Shown: positions 6,620-14,332 of the stretch, in pieces
Layout: each line of letters starts with the position of its first letter
Numbering within the stretch: position 1 is the first letter of the stretch
From: CAIWHR01 sp963773195
Lineage (GTDB): Bacteria; Pseudomonadota; Gammaproteobacteria; Burkholderiales; Casimicrobiaceae
Direction of reading: 5' to 3'
Length of the DNA: 64,000 nt
NCBI GenBank assembly: GCA_963773195.1
Contig: CAVZAE010000005.1
Span: 744,001 to 808,000, forward strand
Notes under the pieces: generated by a model
Told to the model about the DNA's origin: nothing
What the model saw: the letters and a program-made list of their open reading frames with translations, nothing else
The model's database searches: none
Position numbers and translations under genes: made by a program

Positions 6620-9244
6620 ATGATAAGAACCGCCTTCGCATTCTCGGCGTTGGTGACATGGGCAGCTCTGGCAAACGGGGCTGCTCTCGCGCCCCCTACG
6701 GGACGGCTACCGAACGACGTCACGCCTACCGCCTACCGCCTGGATCTTACGATCGACCCAAGCCGTGCCCGATTCACCGGGCACACAGAGATCGAGGCGG
6801 TGCTGGCGCGTCCGAGCACGACAGTCTATTTGCACGGTAACGGCCTTCGCGTCACAAGCGCCCGTATCGTCGCACGGGGACGGACATATCCCGCCCACTA
6901 CTCGGAAGTCGATCCAACGGGCGTGGCTCGCCTCGACGTTTCGGGACTGGTGCCCGCGGGCAAGATAACTTTGAGATTCGATTACACCAGTGCGTTCCGC
7001 AGTACCAATGAAGGACTCTACCGTGCAAAGGTAGCGAACGAATGGTACGCATGGACGCAATTCGAGCCCATCGACGCACGTCGCATGTTTCCGGGGTTCG
7101 ACGAGCCTGGATTCAAGACCCCCTTTACGGTAAACATCACGGCGCCGAACAGCGCAAAGGTGTTCGCGAACGCTCCGGAAATCGGAGCGGTGGCATCAGG
7201 TTCGGCGGTGATTCACCACTTTGCGCCAACCAAGCCCCTGCCCACGTATCTTGTAGCGATCGGTGTCGGCCCGTTCGACGTGGTAGAGACATCGGTGCCC
7301 CCGAACAGTGTGCGCACGGAGCCGCTGGGGTTTCGCGTCATTGCCACTAAAGGACAGATGCCGCGCATGCAATTCGCCGCAGCTGAGGCGCCGAAGCTGC
7401 TCGCTCTGCTTGAAAGTTATTTCGGCACACCGTATCCCTACGAGAAACTCGACTTCCTGGCGTCGCCGGTGCAGCCGGGTGCGATGGAGAACGCGGGGCT
7501 CATTATCTTCACGGACAGCTTGATACTGCTCGACCAGGACGCCTCGCTCAGGCAGGTGCGCGGCTTTTCCGAAGTCAGCGCACACGAGATGGCTCACCAA
7601 TGGTTCGGCGATCTTGTCACTCCGACATGGTGGACCGACCTCTGGCTGAATGAGAGTTTCGCGCAGTGGATGGGTAAGAAGATTGCCGATCAATGGCGCC
7701 CGGATCTCGGAATCGCTGCGACCGTGCAGTTTGAAGCGTTCTACGCGATGGACGCGGATGCCCTTGGGCATGGCAGACCGATTCACCAGGAAATTACCCG
7801 CAATATCGAGATTCCAAGTGCTTTCGACGAGATCACGTACCAAAAAGGCGCGCAGGTTTTGTCGATGTTCGAAGGCTATCTTGGAGCCAATACGTTTGCC
7901 AAAGGCGTACGGCTGCACCTCGAGCGGCATCGATACGGCAACGCGACTGCGGAGGATTTCTTTCAGGCGCTGGGTGATGCCGCGGCGGACCCTAAGGTGG
8001 TACCCGCCATGCGCACGTTCACCGATCAGACGGGGATACCCGTCGTAACCGTCGCCGATGGCCGGGAGTCCCTGGTTCTCACCCAGAACCGGTACCGCCC
8101 ATTGGGCGTCGAAGCGACCGCGGCCCAACTGTGGATGATTCCGGTGTGCCTGTCCCGCGGCGAGCAGCAGTCCTGCACGCTGCTTGAGCAGAAATCTGCC
8201 GTGACCCCGCCGTTCGACGATTCGACGCATGCCCTGATGCCGGATGCCGGCGCCGCAGGCTACTACCGTTTTAGCCTGGACGGCGCTGGATGGGATCGTC
8301 TTATAGCAATAGGCGCAGAGATGCCAGGGCGGGAGGCGATGGCGGTTGCAGACAATCTATGGGCCGACTTTGCTGCCGGGGTAACCAGTTTCGATCGTGT
8401 CATTGCAGGGGCAAGGACACTCAGTGGAAACCCCGAGCGGCTCGCGGCACTTGCACTCGGCTATCGATTGAAGAGCATCGCCGACACAATGCTCACCCGG
8501 GAGCAATTGCCCGCCTATCGCCGGCTTATGGGCTCAATGTATGGTCCTCGCCTCGCCGGATTGGGAATCGACGTCACGTCGGGAGCCCACGCGCGTGAGC
8601 CAGCGCAGCGCCGCGCCCTGCGTGAATCGTTAGCGTTGCTGGTGGCGCTCGAAGCCCGTGACCCTGTGCTGCGGGCGGAAATGGTCGTGGCGGCAAAAGC
8701 CTATCTCGGCGGGGATCTACACGCGCTCGACCCGTCATTTCGTGCCGTTGCCTTGCAAGTCGCGGCGCAAGACGGCGACGATGCGTTGCTGAGTCAGCTG
8801 AAAGAGGTGTTGCTCAGGTCCTCCGACCCGCAATTCAAAGTCGATGCGAGCATTGCCATCGGATCCGTTGACACAGCCACTTCCGCCGACGCGTCGCTAA
8901 AGATTGCCACGTCTTCAGGAATCAAGTCGCCGGAATCGATGCGCATCCTCTTTTCCCTATCGGAGCGGCCCGGTGCCCGAGACGCCACAACCAAGTTTGT
9001 CGAAGACAATTTCGCACAAGTAATCGAGCTGTTCCCAGGCTATGCGCGGCCCTATATTCTTTCTTTGTTCGGCGGCTACTGCGATCCGAATGATGCGGTA
9101 AGGATCGGGGGTTTTTTTGAGCCCCGCCTCAAGGTTATGGGCGGCGGCGAACTGGAGCTTGCAAAGACCGAAGAGCAAATCGGCATTTGCGCGGCCCTGA
9201 AAAGCGCAAGGGGCGCCGAAATCGCGGCGGCCTTCGCACATTGA
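6620..9244 (+). CDS. exported M1 family zinc aminopeptidase
   Basis: The product has about 874 residues. GGAGGGG directly precedes ATG 6620, and the N-terminus MIRTAFAFSALVTWAALANG is a signal peptide. The M1 exopeptidase motif PGAMENAG lies near residue 286. The zinc site HEMAHQ-WFGDLVT lies near 320 with the third ligand in NESFAQW about 20 residues on. The C-terminal half is the helical ERAP1-like domain. It removes N-terminal amino acids from peptides, probably in the periplasm. At 2.6 kb it is far larger than other cassette genes here. It shares the 6549-9762 interval with a GFA gene. Confidence 0.92.
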   Translation: MIRTAFAFSALVTWAALANGAALAPPTGRLPNDVTPTAYRLDLTIDPSRARFTGHTEIEAVLARPSTTVYLHGNGLRVTSARIVARGRTYPAHYSEVDPTGVARLDVSGLVPAGKITLRFDYTSAFRSTNEGLYRAKVANEWYAWTQFEPIDARRMFPGFDEPGFKTPFTVNITAPNSAKVFANAPEIGAVASGSAVIHHFAPTKPLPTYLVAIGVGPFDVVETSVPPNSVRTEPLGFRVIATKGQMPRMQFAAAEAPKLLALLESYFGTPYPYEKLDFLASPVQPGAMENAGLIIFTDSLILLDQDASLRQVRGFSEVSAHEMAHQWFGDLVTPTWWTDLWLNESFAQWMGKKIADQWRPDLGIAATVQFEAFYAMDADALGHGRPIHQEITRNIEIPSAFDEITYQKGAQVLSMFEGYLGANTFAKGVRLHLERHRYGNATAEDFFQALGDAAADPKVVPAMRTFTDQTGIPVVTVADGRESLVLTQNRYRPLGVEATAAQLWMIPVCLSRGEQQSCTLLEQKSAVTPPFDDSTHALMPDAGAAGYYRFSLDGAGWDRLIAIGAEMPGREAMAVADNLWADFAAGVTSFDRVIAGARTLSGNPERLAALALGYRLKSIADTMLTREQLPAYRRLMGSMYGPRLAGLGIDVTSGAHAREPAQRRALRESLALLVALEARDPVLRAEMVVAAKAYLGGDLHALDPSFRAVALQVAAQDGDDALLSQLKEVLLRSSDPQFKVDASIAIGSVDTATSADASLKIATSSGIKSPESMRILFSLSERPGARDATTKFVEDNFAQVIELFPGYARPYILSLFGGYCDPNDAVRIGGFFEPRLKVMGGGELELAKTEEQIGICAALKSARGAEIAAAFAH

Positions 9245-9283
9245 CTCGACCAACGATCGATTTCGGTCGGTAGGACGGCGCGC

Positions 9284-9670
9284 ATGATCACGCACACAGG
9301 CGGTTGTCATTGCGGTCGTGTCCGATTCGAGGTCCTCGCGCCGGCCAAGCTGCAGGTTTCCGAGTGCAATTGCTCCCTTTGCAGTAAGGCCGGCTACCTG
9401 CACCTCGTCGTTCCCGCAGATCGCTTCAAGCTGCTTTCCGGTAGCAACGTTTTGACGACCTACAGCTTCAACACTCACACTGCGAAGCACTTGTTTTGTT
9501 CAGTTTGCGGCATCAAATCCTTCTACGTGCCGCGCTCTCATCCCGATGGTTTCAGCGTCAATGCTCGGTGTCTTGATCCCGGCACGGTGGAGGAAATGAG
9601 CATCAAGCAGTTCAACGGTCGAGAGTGGGAGGCGCAATACCCCAGAGGTCGAGGGGAATACGCGCGGTGA
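9284..9670 (+). CDS. GFA/CENP-V family zinc protein
   Basis: The 128-residue protein has the GFA cysteine pattern GGCHCGRVRF, CNCSLCSKAG and CSVCGIKSFYVPRSHPDG, with N-A-R-C-L-D near the end. These Cys bind structural and catalytic zinc in glutathione-dependent formaldehyde-activating enzyme relatives. Most small members have no proven substrate. It starts 39 bp after the aminopeptidase and ends 13 bp before attC site 11. It is the first of six GFA genes in the window. Confidence 0.9.
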   Translation: MITHTGGCHCGRVRFEVLAPAKLQVSECNCSLCSKAGYLHLVVPADRFKLLSGSNVLTTYSFNTHTAKHLFCSVCGIKSFYVPRSHPDGFSVNARCLDPGTVEEMSIKQFNGREWEAQYPRGRGEYAR

Positions 9671-9683
9671 GGCAACGCCTGTC

Positions 9684-9762
9684 GCCCAGCCTTTCGCTCA
9701 ACCCGGACGCTTTTCGGCGGCACGCCGAGCGGCGGCGCGTCCGGTTAACCTAATCGTCAGGC
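9684..9762 (+). repeat. attC site 11
   Basis: The 5' box is GCCCAGC (9684-9690) and the 3' box GTCAGGC (9756-9762). Inner arms CTCAACCCGGACGC and GCGTCCGGTTAACC pair well. It is 79 bp long. Confidence 0.8.
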
Positions 9763-9777
9763 CGCAAGAGGGATCTC

Positions 9778-10167
9778 ATGAGGCGCACGTGGACGATCAT
9801 TGGCGTTGGCGATGTGCCTGGCAGCTTCAAGTGGTACCAGTCGCTACTTGGCCTGCCGGAGACGGCTCCTGCCCATGACGACTTCGGTCAAATCCTCGAC
9901 TCGGACGGAACGGTCTTGCTCTGCCTTCACGCGTGGGGTGCCCATGAGCATCCCTCCTTGATGAGCCCCGATCACGCGCAGCCTGGCAACGGCCTCCTCT
10001 TGTTTTTCCGTGTCGATGATTTCGACATGGCACTCCCAAGGGCGCGCGCTCTCGTCCCTCGGCTCGAGGAGGAGCCCCACGTGAACCCGAACACGGGAAC
10101 TAACGAATTCTCACTCAGAGATCCGGATGGGTATTACGTCACCATCAGTGCGCTCTCTGCGGCCTAA
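9778..10167 (+). CDS. VOC family protein
   Basis: This 129-residue protein has the one-domain VOC layout: WTIIGVGDVPGSFKWYQSLLG, a middle LLCLHAWGAHEHPSL, a G-L-L-L-F-F-R-V-D-D strand and the end NEFSLRDPDGYYVTIS. It resembles lactoylglutathione lyase relatives, but no substrate can be given. GAGGGA lies 6 bases before the ATG, just after attC site 11. The TAA stop is part of the weak attC that follows. Confidence 0.83.
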   Translation: MRRTWTIIGVGDVPGSFKWYQSLLGLPETAPAHDDFGQILDSDGTVLLCLHAWGAHEHPSLMSPDHAQPGNGLLLFFRVDDFDMALPRARALVPRLEEEPHVNPNTGTNEFSLRDPDGYYVTISALSAA

Positions 10168-10207
10168 GCTCGGCCGCGGTGGAGCTGACGTTGCCGGCTC
10201 GTTGACG
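10162..10207 (+). repeat. possible degenerate attC
   Basis: GCCTAAG (10162-10168) overlaps the VOC stop codon, and GTTGACG (10201-10207) stands at a plausible 3'-box distance. The 46-bp span is short and the inner arms pair poorly. Confidence 0.35.
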
Positions 10208-10305
10208 ACGAACCTGCCGAAATAGACAGTCACGGATGGCGGGCGCATGCCTCATCAATCATTCATTCCAGGCGCAACTATCGTCACCCACGAGGGAACC
10301 ATTCC

Positions 10306-10752
10306 ATGTCCGACCGCACCGTTCGTCTCCATCGAGTACTCCGCACCAAGCCCGAGAAGGTCTATCGCGCCTTTCTCGATGCGGGTGCCCTGGCCAAGTG
10401 GCTTCCTCCCTATGGTTTCACTTGCACGGTGCACCACATGGACGCGCGCGCTGGCGGCACATTCCGGATGTCGTTCCAGAACTTCTCCACCGGTAATGGT
10501 CACTCATTCGGCGGTGAGTACATCGAACTGATCCCGAACGAGCGGATTCGCTACACGGACAAGTTCGAAGACCCGAATTTGCCGGGGGTGCTGGAGGTGA
10601 CAGTGTCGCTGACGCCGGTCCTGTGCGGAACAGAGCTGAGCATCACTCAGAGCGGCATTCCGGAGGCCATCCCCCTTGAGATGTGTTACCTCGGTTGGCA
10701 GGAGTCGCTAGCGCAGCTGGCGACACTCGTCGAGCCAGAAATTCCCGGCTAG
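10306..10752 (+). CDS. SRPBCC (AHSA1/START-like) family protein
   Basis: The 148-residue protein shows the SRPBCC pattern: HRVLRTKPEKVYRAFLDAGALAKWLPP at the start, RAGGTFRMSF, GGEYIELIPNERIRYTDKF and the C-terminal helix LGWQESLAQLATLVEP. These proteins form a helix-grip pocket for hydrophobic ligands, and many are stress proteins without known ligand. It is alone between the degenerate site at 10162 and attC site 13. Confidence 0.85.
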   Translation: MSDRTVRLHRVLRTKPEKVYRAFLDAGALAKWLPPYGFTCTVHHMDARAGGTFRMSFQNFSTGNGHSFGGEYIELIPNERIRYTDKFEDPNLPGVLEVTVSLTPVLCGTELSITQSGIPEAIPLEMCYLGWQESLAQLATLVEPEIPG

Positions 10753-10762
10753 AAGCGGCGAT

Positions 10763-10846
10763 GCCTAAGCTCTCGGTCGACACGGGCGCCTCGCTGGCAA
10801 CGTTGCGCGCCCGCAGCGGCCCGCCGGTTGCCTTCGTTCGCTAGGC
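10763..10846 (+). repeat. attC site 13
   Basis: The 5' box is GCCTAAG (10763-10769) and the 3' box GCTAGGC (10840-10846). Inner GGTCGACACGGGCGCC, GCGCGCCCGC and GGCCCGCCGGTTGCC arms are present. It is 84 bp long. Confidence 0.72.
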
Positions 10847-10879
10847 TGCGCCCGCAAAATCAGCCCTCGCCAGCTCCGT

Positions 10880-11107
10880 ATGCGCAGGTATTTCCAGTCT
10901 TGGTGGGTGAGAACCGGCGTGGCGCTATTGATCCTCGGTTCCAGCCCGTTGGTATTCATTATCGTAGCGGCAGCCATTGGCCTTTGGCCCGATCCGAATC
11001 CCAATCCGGTCGGCCCAGGGTTGCTGTTCTTCTTCACTTTCTGGCCCGCTGTGATCTGCATTCTCACTGGGATCGTCCGCGTCGTTCGCGCTAACCGTGC
11101 GGCCTAA
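10880..11107 (+). CDS. 75-residue membrane protein
   Basis: Two membrane helices, TGVALLILGSSPLVFIIVAAAIG and PGLLFFFTFWPAVICILTGIV, are joined by a proline-rich loop LWPDPNPNPVG. The C-terminus is basic (RVVRANRAA). The TAA stop coincides with a GCCTAAC box of a collapsed attC. No family recognised. Confidence 0.5.
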   Translation: MRRYFQSWWVRTGVALLILGSSPLVFIIVAAAIGLWPDPNPNPVGPGLLFFFTFWPAVICILTGIVRVVRANRAA

Positions 11108-11600
11108 CCGCTTGGTAGGTCGCATAGAAAGGCTCGTATGCACATCGTTCGCGCTTTCCCTTTTTTCGTTACTTATCGTAGCGACGAACGTCTCGGCGGC
11201 AGGCGTTGCCGCGGACGCGGACACCCGATCGGAATTGCTGTCTGCCTTGCAGAGCTGGACCGCTGCATATGACAAGGGAGACCTGGACGGGACCATGCGC
11301 ATCTTCGCCCCCGAGGTCTTGTTTGCGTTCCAGGGCGCCAAGGATCAAACCTACGACGACTTGAGACAGGGCTACGTCCAGGACTTTGCAACAAGGACGC
11401 CGGGAACGACTTGGGTACCCCACATTGAAGAAGTGTACGTAGAAGGAAGCGTGGGCTTCGTTCGATCAATCTGGGAGTTGAAGGTGAAATCCCAAACGGG
11501 TGAGATACAAACGAAGGCCCGCAATCGCAGCGTAGACATCCTGAGCAAGAGCTCTGGGACGTGGCGCATCATCCGGTCTTTCAATTACCCCGAGAAATAG
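11097..11600 (+). CDS. exported DUF4440/SnoaL-like protein
   Basis: The frame opens at GTG 11097, overlapping the previous gene and the attC remnant; TTG 11112 is an alternative. The hydrophobic stretch SFALSLFSLLIVATNVSAAG is a signal peptide. The mature part SELLSALQSWTAAYDKGDLDGTM, FAPEVLFAFQG, a glutamate-bearing VYVEGSVGFVRSIWELKVK and TWRIIRSFNYPE follow the DUF4440 nuclear-transport-factor-2 fold, which ranges from ketosteroid isomerase-like enzymes to binding proteins. It is the last gene with any attC trace after it. Confidence 0.75.
   Translation: MRPNRLVGRIERLVCTSFALSLFSLLIVATNVSAAGVAADADTRSELLSALQSWTAAYDKGDLDGTMRIFAPEVLFAFQGAKDQTYDDLRQGYVQDFATRTPGTTWVPHIEEVYVEGSVGFVRSIWELKVKSQTGEIQTKARNRSVDILSKSSGTWRIIRSFNYPEK
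11102..11120 (+). repeat. collapsed attC remnant
   Basis: A GCCTAAC box (11102-11108) is followed after only five bases by GGTAGGT (11114-11120), resembling a 3' box. The central stem is missing, as if deleted. It cannot act as a normal attC. Confidence 0.45.
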
Positions 11601-11617
11601 ACGCCCCGTGCGCGCGG

Positions 11618-11624
11618 GCCTAAC
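11618..11624 (+). repeat. attC half-site at the right edge of the array
   Basis: GCCTAAC is followed by ATCGCGTCGAACCGG, matching the left half of other sites (compare CTCGCTCAACCCGG), but no 3' box follows. I take this as the broken last attC. Confidence 0.55.
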
Positions 11625-11671
11625 ATCGCGTCGAACCGGGGTGGTGCCAGATGCGAGCGAGGGAGGACGTG

Positions 11672-12034
11672 ATGCACGGGTCGCGGGTTTGGCTATCCTG
11701 TCTTGCTGGGTTGTTTCTGGGCTGGTCGGGGTTGAGCCTGGCTAGCGAGCCCGCGAGCTTTGTTCTCACAACGAAGGACCTCGACTTCCCTGTAATCGAC
11801 ACGACCATCACGTTTACTCGAGCGGCCGAGCACACCTATCGAGTGCGCTATTCAAATCCGCCTGCGGGCGCCGAATATCTCATGCTCTACAGTGGATTCT
11901 ATCTCTGTGCCGTCCAAAAGTTGGCGCTCGACAATGGATTTGATCGATTCGCACTGCTCGCCGATCCGGATTCGGTTCAGAGTGATTCGGCTCAGTTGTC
12001 GGTACGCTCTTCCTCCTGTCAAACCTGGGCATGA
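11672..12034 (+). CDS. exported protein of unknown function
   Basis: GGGAGG at 11661-11666 points to ATG 11672, giving MHGSRVWLSCLAGLFLGW..SLASEPA, a signal peptide. The mature 95 residues are mainly beta-strand in look (FVLTTKDLDFPVIDTTITFTR, TYRVRYSNPPAGAEYLMLYS) with two Cys (LCAV, SSCQTW). Its TGA overlaps the ATG of a 29-residue membrane peptide, so the two are probably translated together. No family recognised. Confidence 0.55.
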   Translation: MHGSRVWLSCLAGLFLGWSGLSLASEPASFVLTTKDLDFPVIDTTITFTRAAEHTYRVRYSNPPAGAEYLMLYSGFYLCAVQKLALDNGFDRFALLADPDSVQSDSAQLSVRSSSCQTWA

Positions 12035-12120
12035 TTCCACGGCTAGGCCCTCTCTTGCGGCAGTGGTGGCCGCTCATTCTCATCGTGGTTGGTGTCCTCA
12101 TGCTAGCGCAACGCTCATAG
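12031..12120 (+). CDS. 29-residue single-helix membrane peptide
   Basis: The ATG overlaps the preceding stop (ATGA), suggesting translational coupling. The peptide runs MIPRLGPLLRQWWPLILIVVGVLML and ends AQRS. The WWPLILIVVGVLML helix resembles the repeating unit of LiaI/LiaF-like (DUF5668) membrane proteins. It is likely a small membrane partner of the exported protein upstream, or simply a remnant. Function unknown. Confidence 0.45.
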   Translation: MIPRLGPLLRQWWPLILIVVGVLMLAQRS

Positions 12121-12154
12121 CGGTGGGCCCGCACTAGCGTAGGTGGTGACCGCC

Positions 12155-12997
12155 ATGCCCGCCGTACGCTGGAATTGCCCGACGTGCAAGGTCGTGGTCA
12201 CGACTCCGTTCTGCGCCCGTTGCGGCGAGGAGCCATTGCCGCCGCGTGATCTCACGCTACGGGGACTGATCGAAAAAGTCGTTCACGCCGTGACCAGCGT
12301 CGACGCGCGCGCAGCGCGATCGGCATGGAAACTGTTGCGCCGCCCTGGCGAACTTACCGTGGCCTGGGTGAGCGGTATCCGCAAGCCATACGTCGGCGCG
12401 TTTCAGTTGTTCCTGATCGCAAACGTCTTCTTCTTCGCGATTCAGTGGGCGACCCACGAGAACGTCTTCAGTTCCTCGCTCGACTCGCATCTTCATCACC
12501 AGGACTGGAGCGAGTTCGCTCAATCGGTCGTGGCTCAGCGACTAGCAGCAACGAACATGACCGCCGAGCAGTACGAGGTGATCTTCGACCGTGCCGCCGT
12601 GTTGAACGCCAAGTCGCTAATTTTGTTAATGACATTGCCTTTCGCATTGATCTTGCCGCTGTCTTTCTGGCGTGAGCGCCAACCGTTCATGACCCACGTG
12701 GTCTTCTCCCTTCACCTCTATACGTTCCTGTTGCTGCTCTTCTGCGCCGCTCTGCTGGCAGCGAAGGTTAGCGCGCTATTAGGATTTGGGGGTCTCGACG
12801 CGCCGAATGTTGACAACGTGCTGAGCGTTGTCAACGTCCTGGTGTGCACGCTCTATGTCTATTTGGCGATCGGTCCGGTCTACGGCGTCGCCGGTGCCCG
12901 CCGGATAGGCACCTCACTCGTCTTGGCAGCAGCCGTGGCTGCTATCGTCTTGGGCTATCGATTCGTTATCTTTTTGATCACATTGTACGAAACGTGA
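12155..12997 (+). CDS. DUF3667 membrane protein
   Basis: The 280-residue product begins with a zinc-ribbon-like pair CPTC...CARCGEEPLPPRDLTLRGL, the DUF3667 hallmark. Four to five membrane segments follow (FQLFLIANVFFFAIQW, LILLMTLPFALILPLSFW, HLYTFLLLLFCAALLAAK, VLVCTLYVYLAIG, LVLAAAVAAIVLGYRF). The role of the family is unknown. ATG 12155 is preferred; an in-frame GTG at 12143 would add four residues. Confidence 0.8.
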   Translation: MPAVRWNCPTCKVVVTTPFCARCGEEPLPPRDLTLRGLIEKVVHAVTSVDARAARSAWKLLRRPGELTVAWVSGIRKPYVGAFQLFLIANVFFFAIQWATHENVFSSSLDSHLHHQDWSEFAQSVVAQRLAATNMTAEQYEVIFDRAAVLNAKSLILLMTLPFALILPLSFWRERQPFMTHVVFSLHLYTFLLLLFCAALLAAKVSALLGFGGLDAPNVDNVLSVVNVLVCTLYVYLAIGPVYGVAGARRIGTSLVLAAAVAAIVLGYRFVIFLITLYET

Positions 12998-13028
12998 AGG
13001 GTAGGATGGCGGCTGATCGGATGCGATC

Positions 13029-13538
13029 GTGACATCGGCAGAATCTGACTATCTTCTTCGCCTCGCGGCGCTCTCATTGTCGTTTGTCGGTTTTTCGGCA
13101 GTGGTCGTCACCCTCCGGGGCGCGCTGGGAGGCGAGCTCTCCGACCGGCACGTTCGGCTCGTGCGCCTCTACATTGAAGGTGGGCTTCTGGTGACGGCTC
13201 TGGCCTTGGTCCCGACACTTCTGAATCTTCTTCATGTCCCTGGCACCGTCACTTGGCCGCTGTCCAGCGCAGCCGCTGCGTCGATCTATACCTTCGTTCT
13301 CCTGATCCAGTTCCGCCGTCGCCGCATGATCGAGCCGGGGCGATTTCCCCGATGGGTCGTCATCATTTACGCCGTTTCGATTGTCGGGGTTGTGGGTCTC
13401 TGGCTCAACGTCGCAGGAATCCCCTTCGTATCGAGTGTCGGTCCGTACGCCGCTGTCCTGACGTGGGCTCTTTGCGTCTTTGGGTTCATTTTCGTTCGAA
13501 CCATCGAGCTATTCCTGCATCGCGGACCTCACACCTGA
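13029..13538 (+). CDS. integral membrane protein, unknown function
   Basis: A GTG start gives 169 residues with about five membrane helices: LRLAALSLSFVGFSAVVVTLRG, IEGGLLVTALALVPTLLNLL, AAAASIYTFVLLIQF, WVVIIYAVSIVGVVGLWLNVAG and AVLTWALCVFGFIFVRTIELF. The end FLHRGPHT is short and polar. I do not recognise the family. It follows DUF3667 by 31 bp and may be cotranscribed with it. Confidence 0.6.
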   Translation: MTSAESDYLLRLAALSLSFVGFSAVVVTLRGALGGELSDRHVRLVRLYIEGGLLVTALALVPTLLNLLHVPGTVTWPLSSAAAASIYTFVLLIQFRRRRMIEPGRFPRWVVIIYAVSIVGVVGLWLNVAGIPFVSSVGPYAAVLTWALCVFGFIFVRTIELFLHRGPHT

Positions 13539-13710
13539 ATATCTCTCGTCTCACCACGATCGGTCGAAGGACGGGCCACATGTTCCACCGCATCACCCGA
13601 GCGCCGCTCCTTCGCCCGATGTTGCAAGGGTTGCGGCTTTGGTGCAGGATTTGGTTCATGCTCTCAGTTGCGCGCGCTAGTCCGCTGGTGAGTCGACGCG
13701 CTAAGCATCG

Positions 13711-14229
13711 ATGACGAAGTTTCAAGGCACCGCTATCGTTCTGGGGGCCGTCGCCGTGGCTGTGGCATGGGCGATTTGGCCGCTTCCTCCATTACCGGAT
13801 GGGACCCGGGCGGATCGCGTCGTCCTGTGGAAGTCCGCGCGTACGCTCACTCTTTACCGCGGAACCGAGGCGGTGCGATCGTACAGAGTTTCGCTGGGAC
13901 ACGCTCCCATCGGACCCAAGCGGCGGGAAGGCGATGGCCGGACGCCTGAAGGCGACTACATCCTGGACTATCGCTTGCCCGACAGCGATTTTCATCGCTC
14001 CGTGCACGTCTCGTACCCATCGCCGGCCGACACGCGAGCGGCGCGATCGAGGGGCGAGGACCCCGGCGGACAAATCATGCTTCACGGAATGAAGGATGGC
14101 TTCGGGTTCATAGGCCGCCTGCACGTCCTTTATGATTGGACAGACGGATGCATTGCGGTCACGGATTCGGAGATGGACGAGATCTTGCGCGTGGTGGCCG
14201 TTGGCGCCCCGATCCGAATCGAACCCTAG
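13711..14229 (+). CDS. L,D-transpeptidase (YkuD domain)
   Basis: The 172-residue protein has an N-terminal membrane anchor or signal (TAIVLGAVAVAVAWAIWPLPP). The YkuD catalytic domain follows: DRVVLWKSARTLTLYRG, LGHAPIGPK, GRTPEGDY, H125 in MLHGMKDG and the nucleophile Cys147 in DWTDGCIAV. These enzymes form 3-3 crosslinks in peptidoglycan or attach proteins to it, in the periplasm. The catalytic motif is shortened (TDGC instead of the common S-H/R-G-C) but keeps the Cys. Confidence 0.9.
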   Translation: MTKFQGTAIVLGAVAVAVAWAIWPLPPLPDGTRADRVVLWKSARTLTLYRGTEAVRSYRVSLGHAPIGPKRREGDGRTPEGDYILDYRLPDSDFHRSVHVSYPSPADTRAARSRGEDPGGQIMLHGMKDGFGFIGRLHVLYDWTDGCIAVTDSEMDEILRVVAVGAPIRIEP

Positions 14230-14332
14230 GCAGTTCAACACCTGACCGAGTATTCGCGGTATTCGGCTCGTGCAGGAGCCTTCCGCTTTTGGCGCGTGAG
14301 CGCGAGTGCCGGGCGCCAATCCACCTCGTGTC

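Larger units (their letters stand above)
1..11624 (+). mobile_element. integron gene-cassette array (CALIN or distal part of a chromosomal integron)
   Basis: A head-to-tail series of short plus-strand genes is separated by attC-like sites at 726, 1206, 1779, 2321, 3173, 4076, 4483, 5436, 6119, 6468, 9684 and 10763, with weaker sites near 10162, 11102 and 11618. Each site lies directly 3' of a gene, as in integron cassettes. Base composition is visibly less GC-rich than the DNA right of 15 kb. No integrase gene or attI is in the window. All cassettes point right, so an integrase, if present, would lie to the left. Otherwise this is a cluster of attC sites lacking integrase (CALIN). Sites become more degenerate to the right, as expected for older cassettes. 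Confidence 0.85.
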
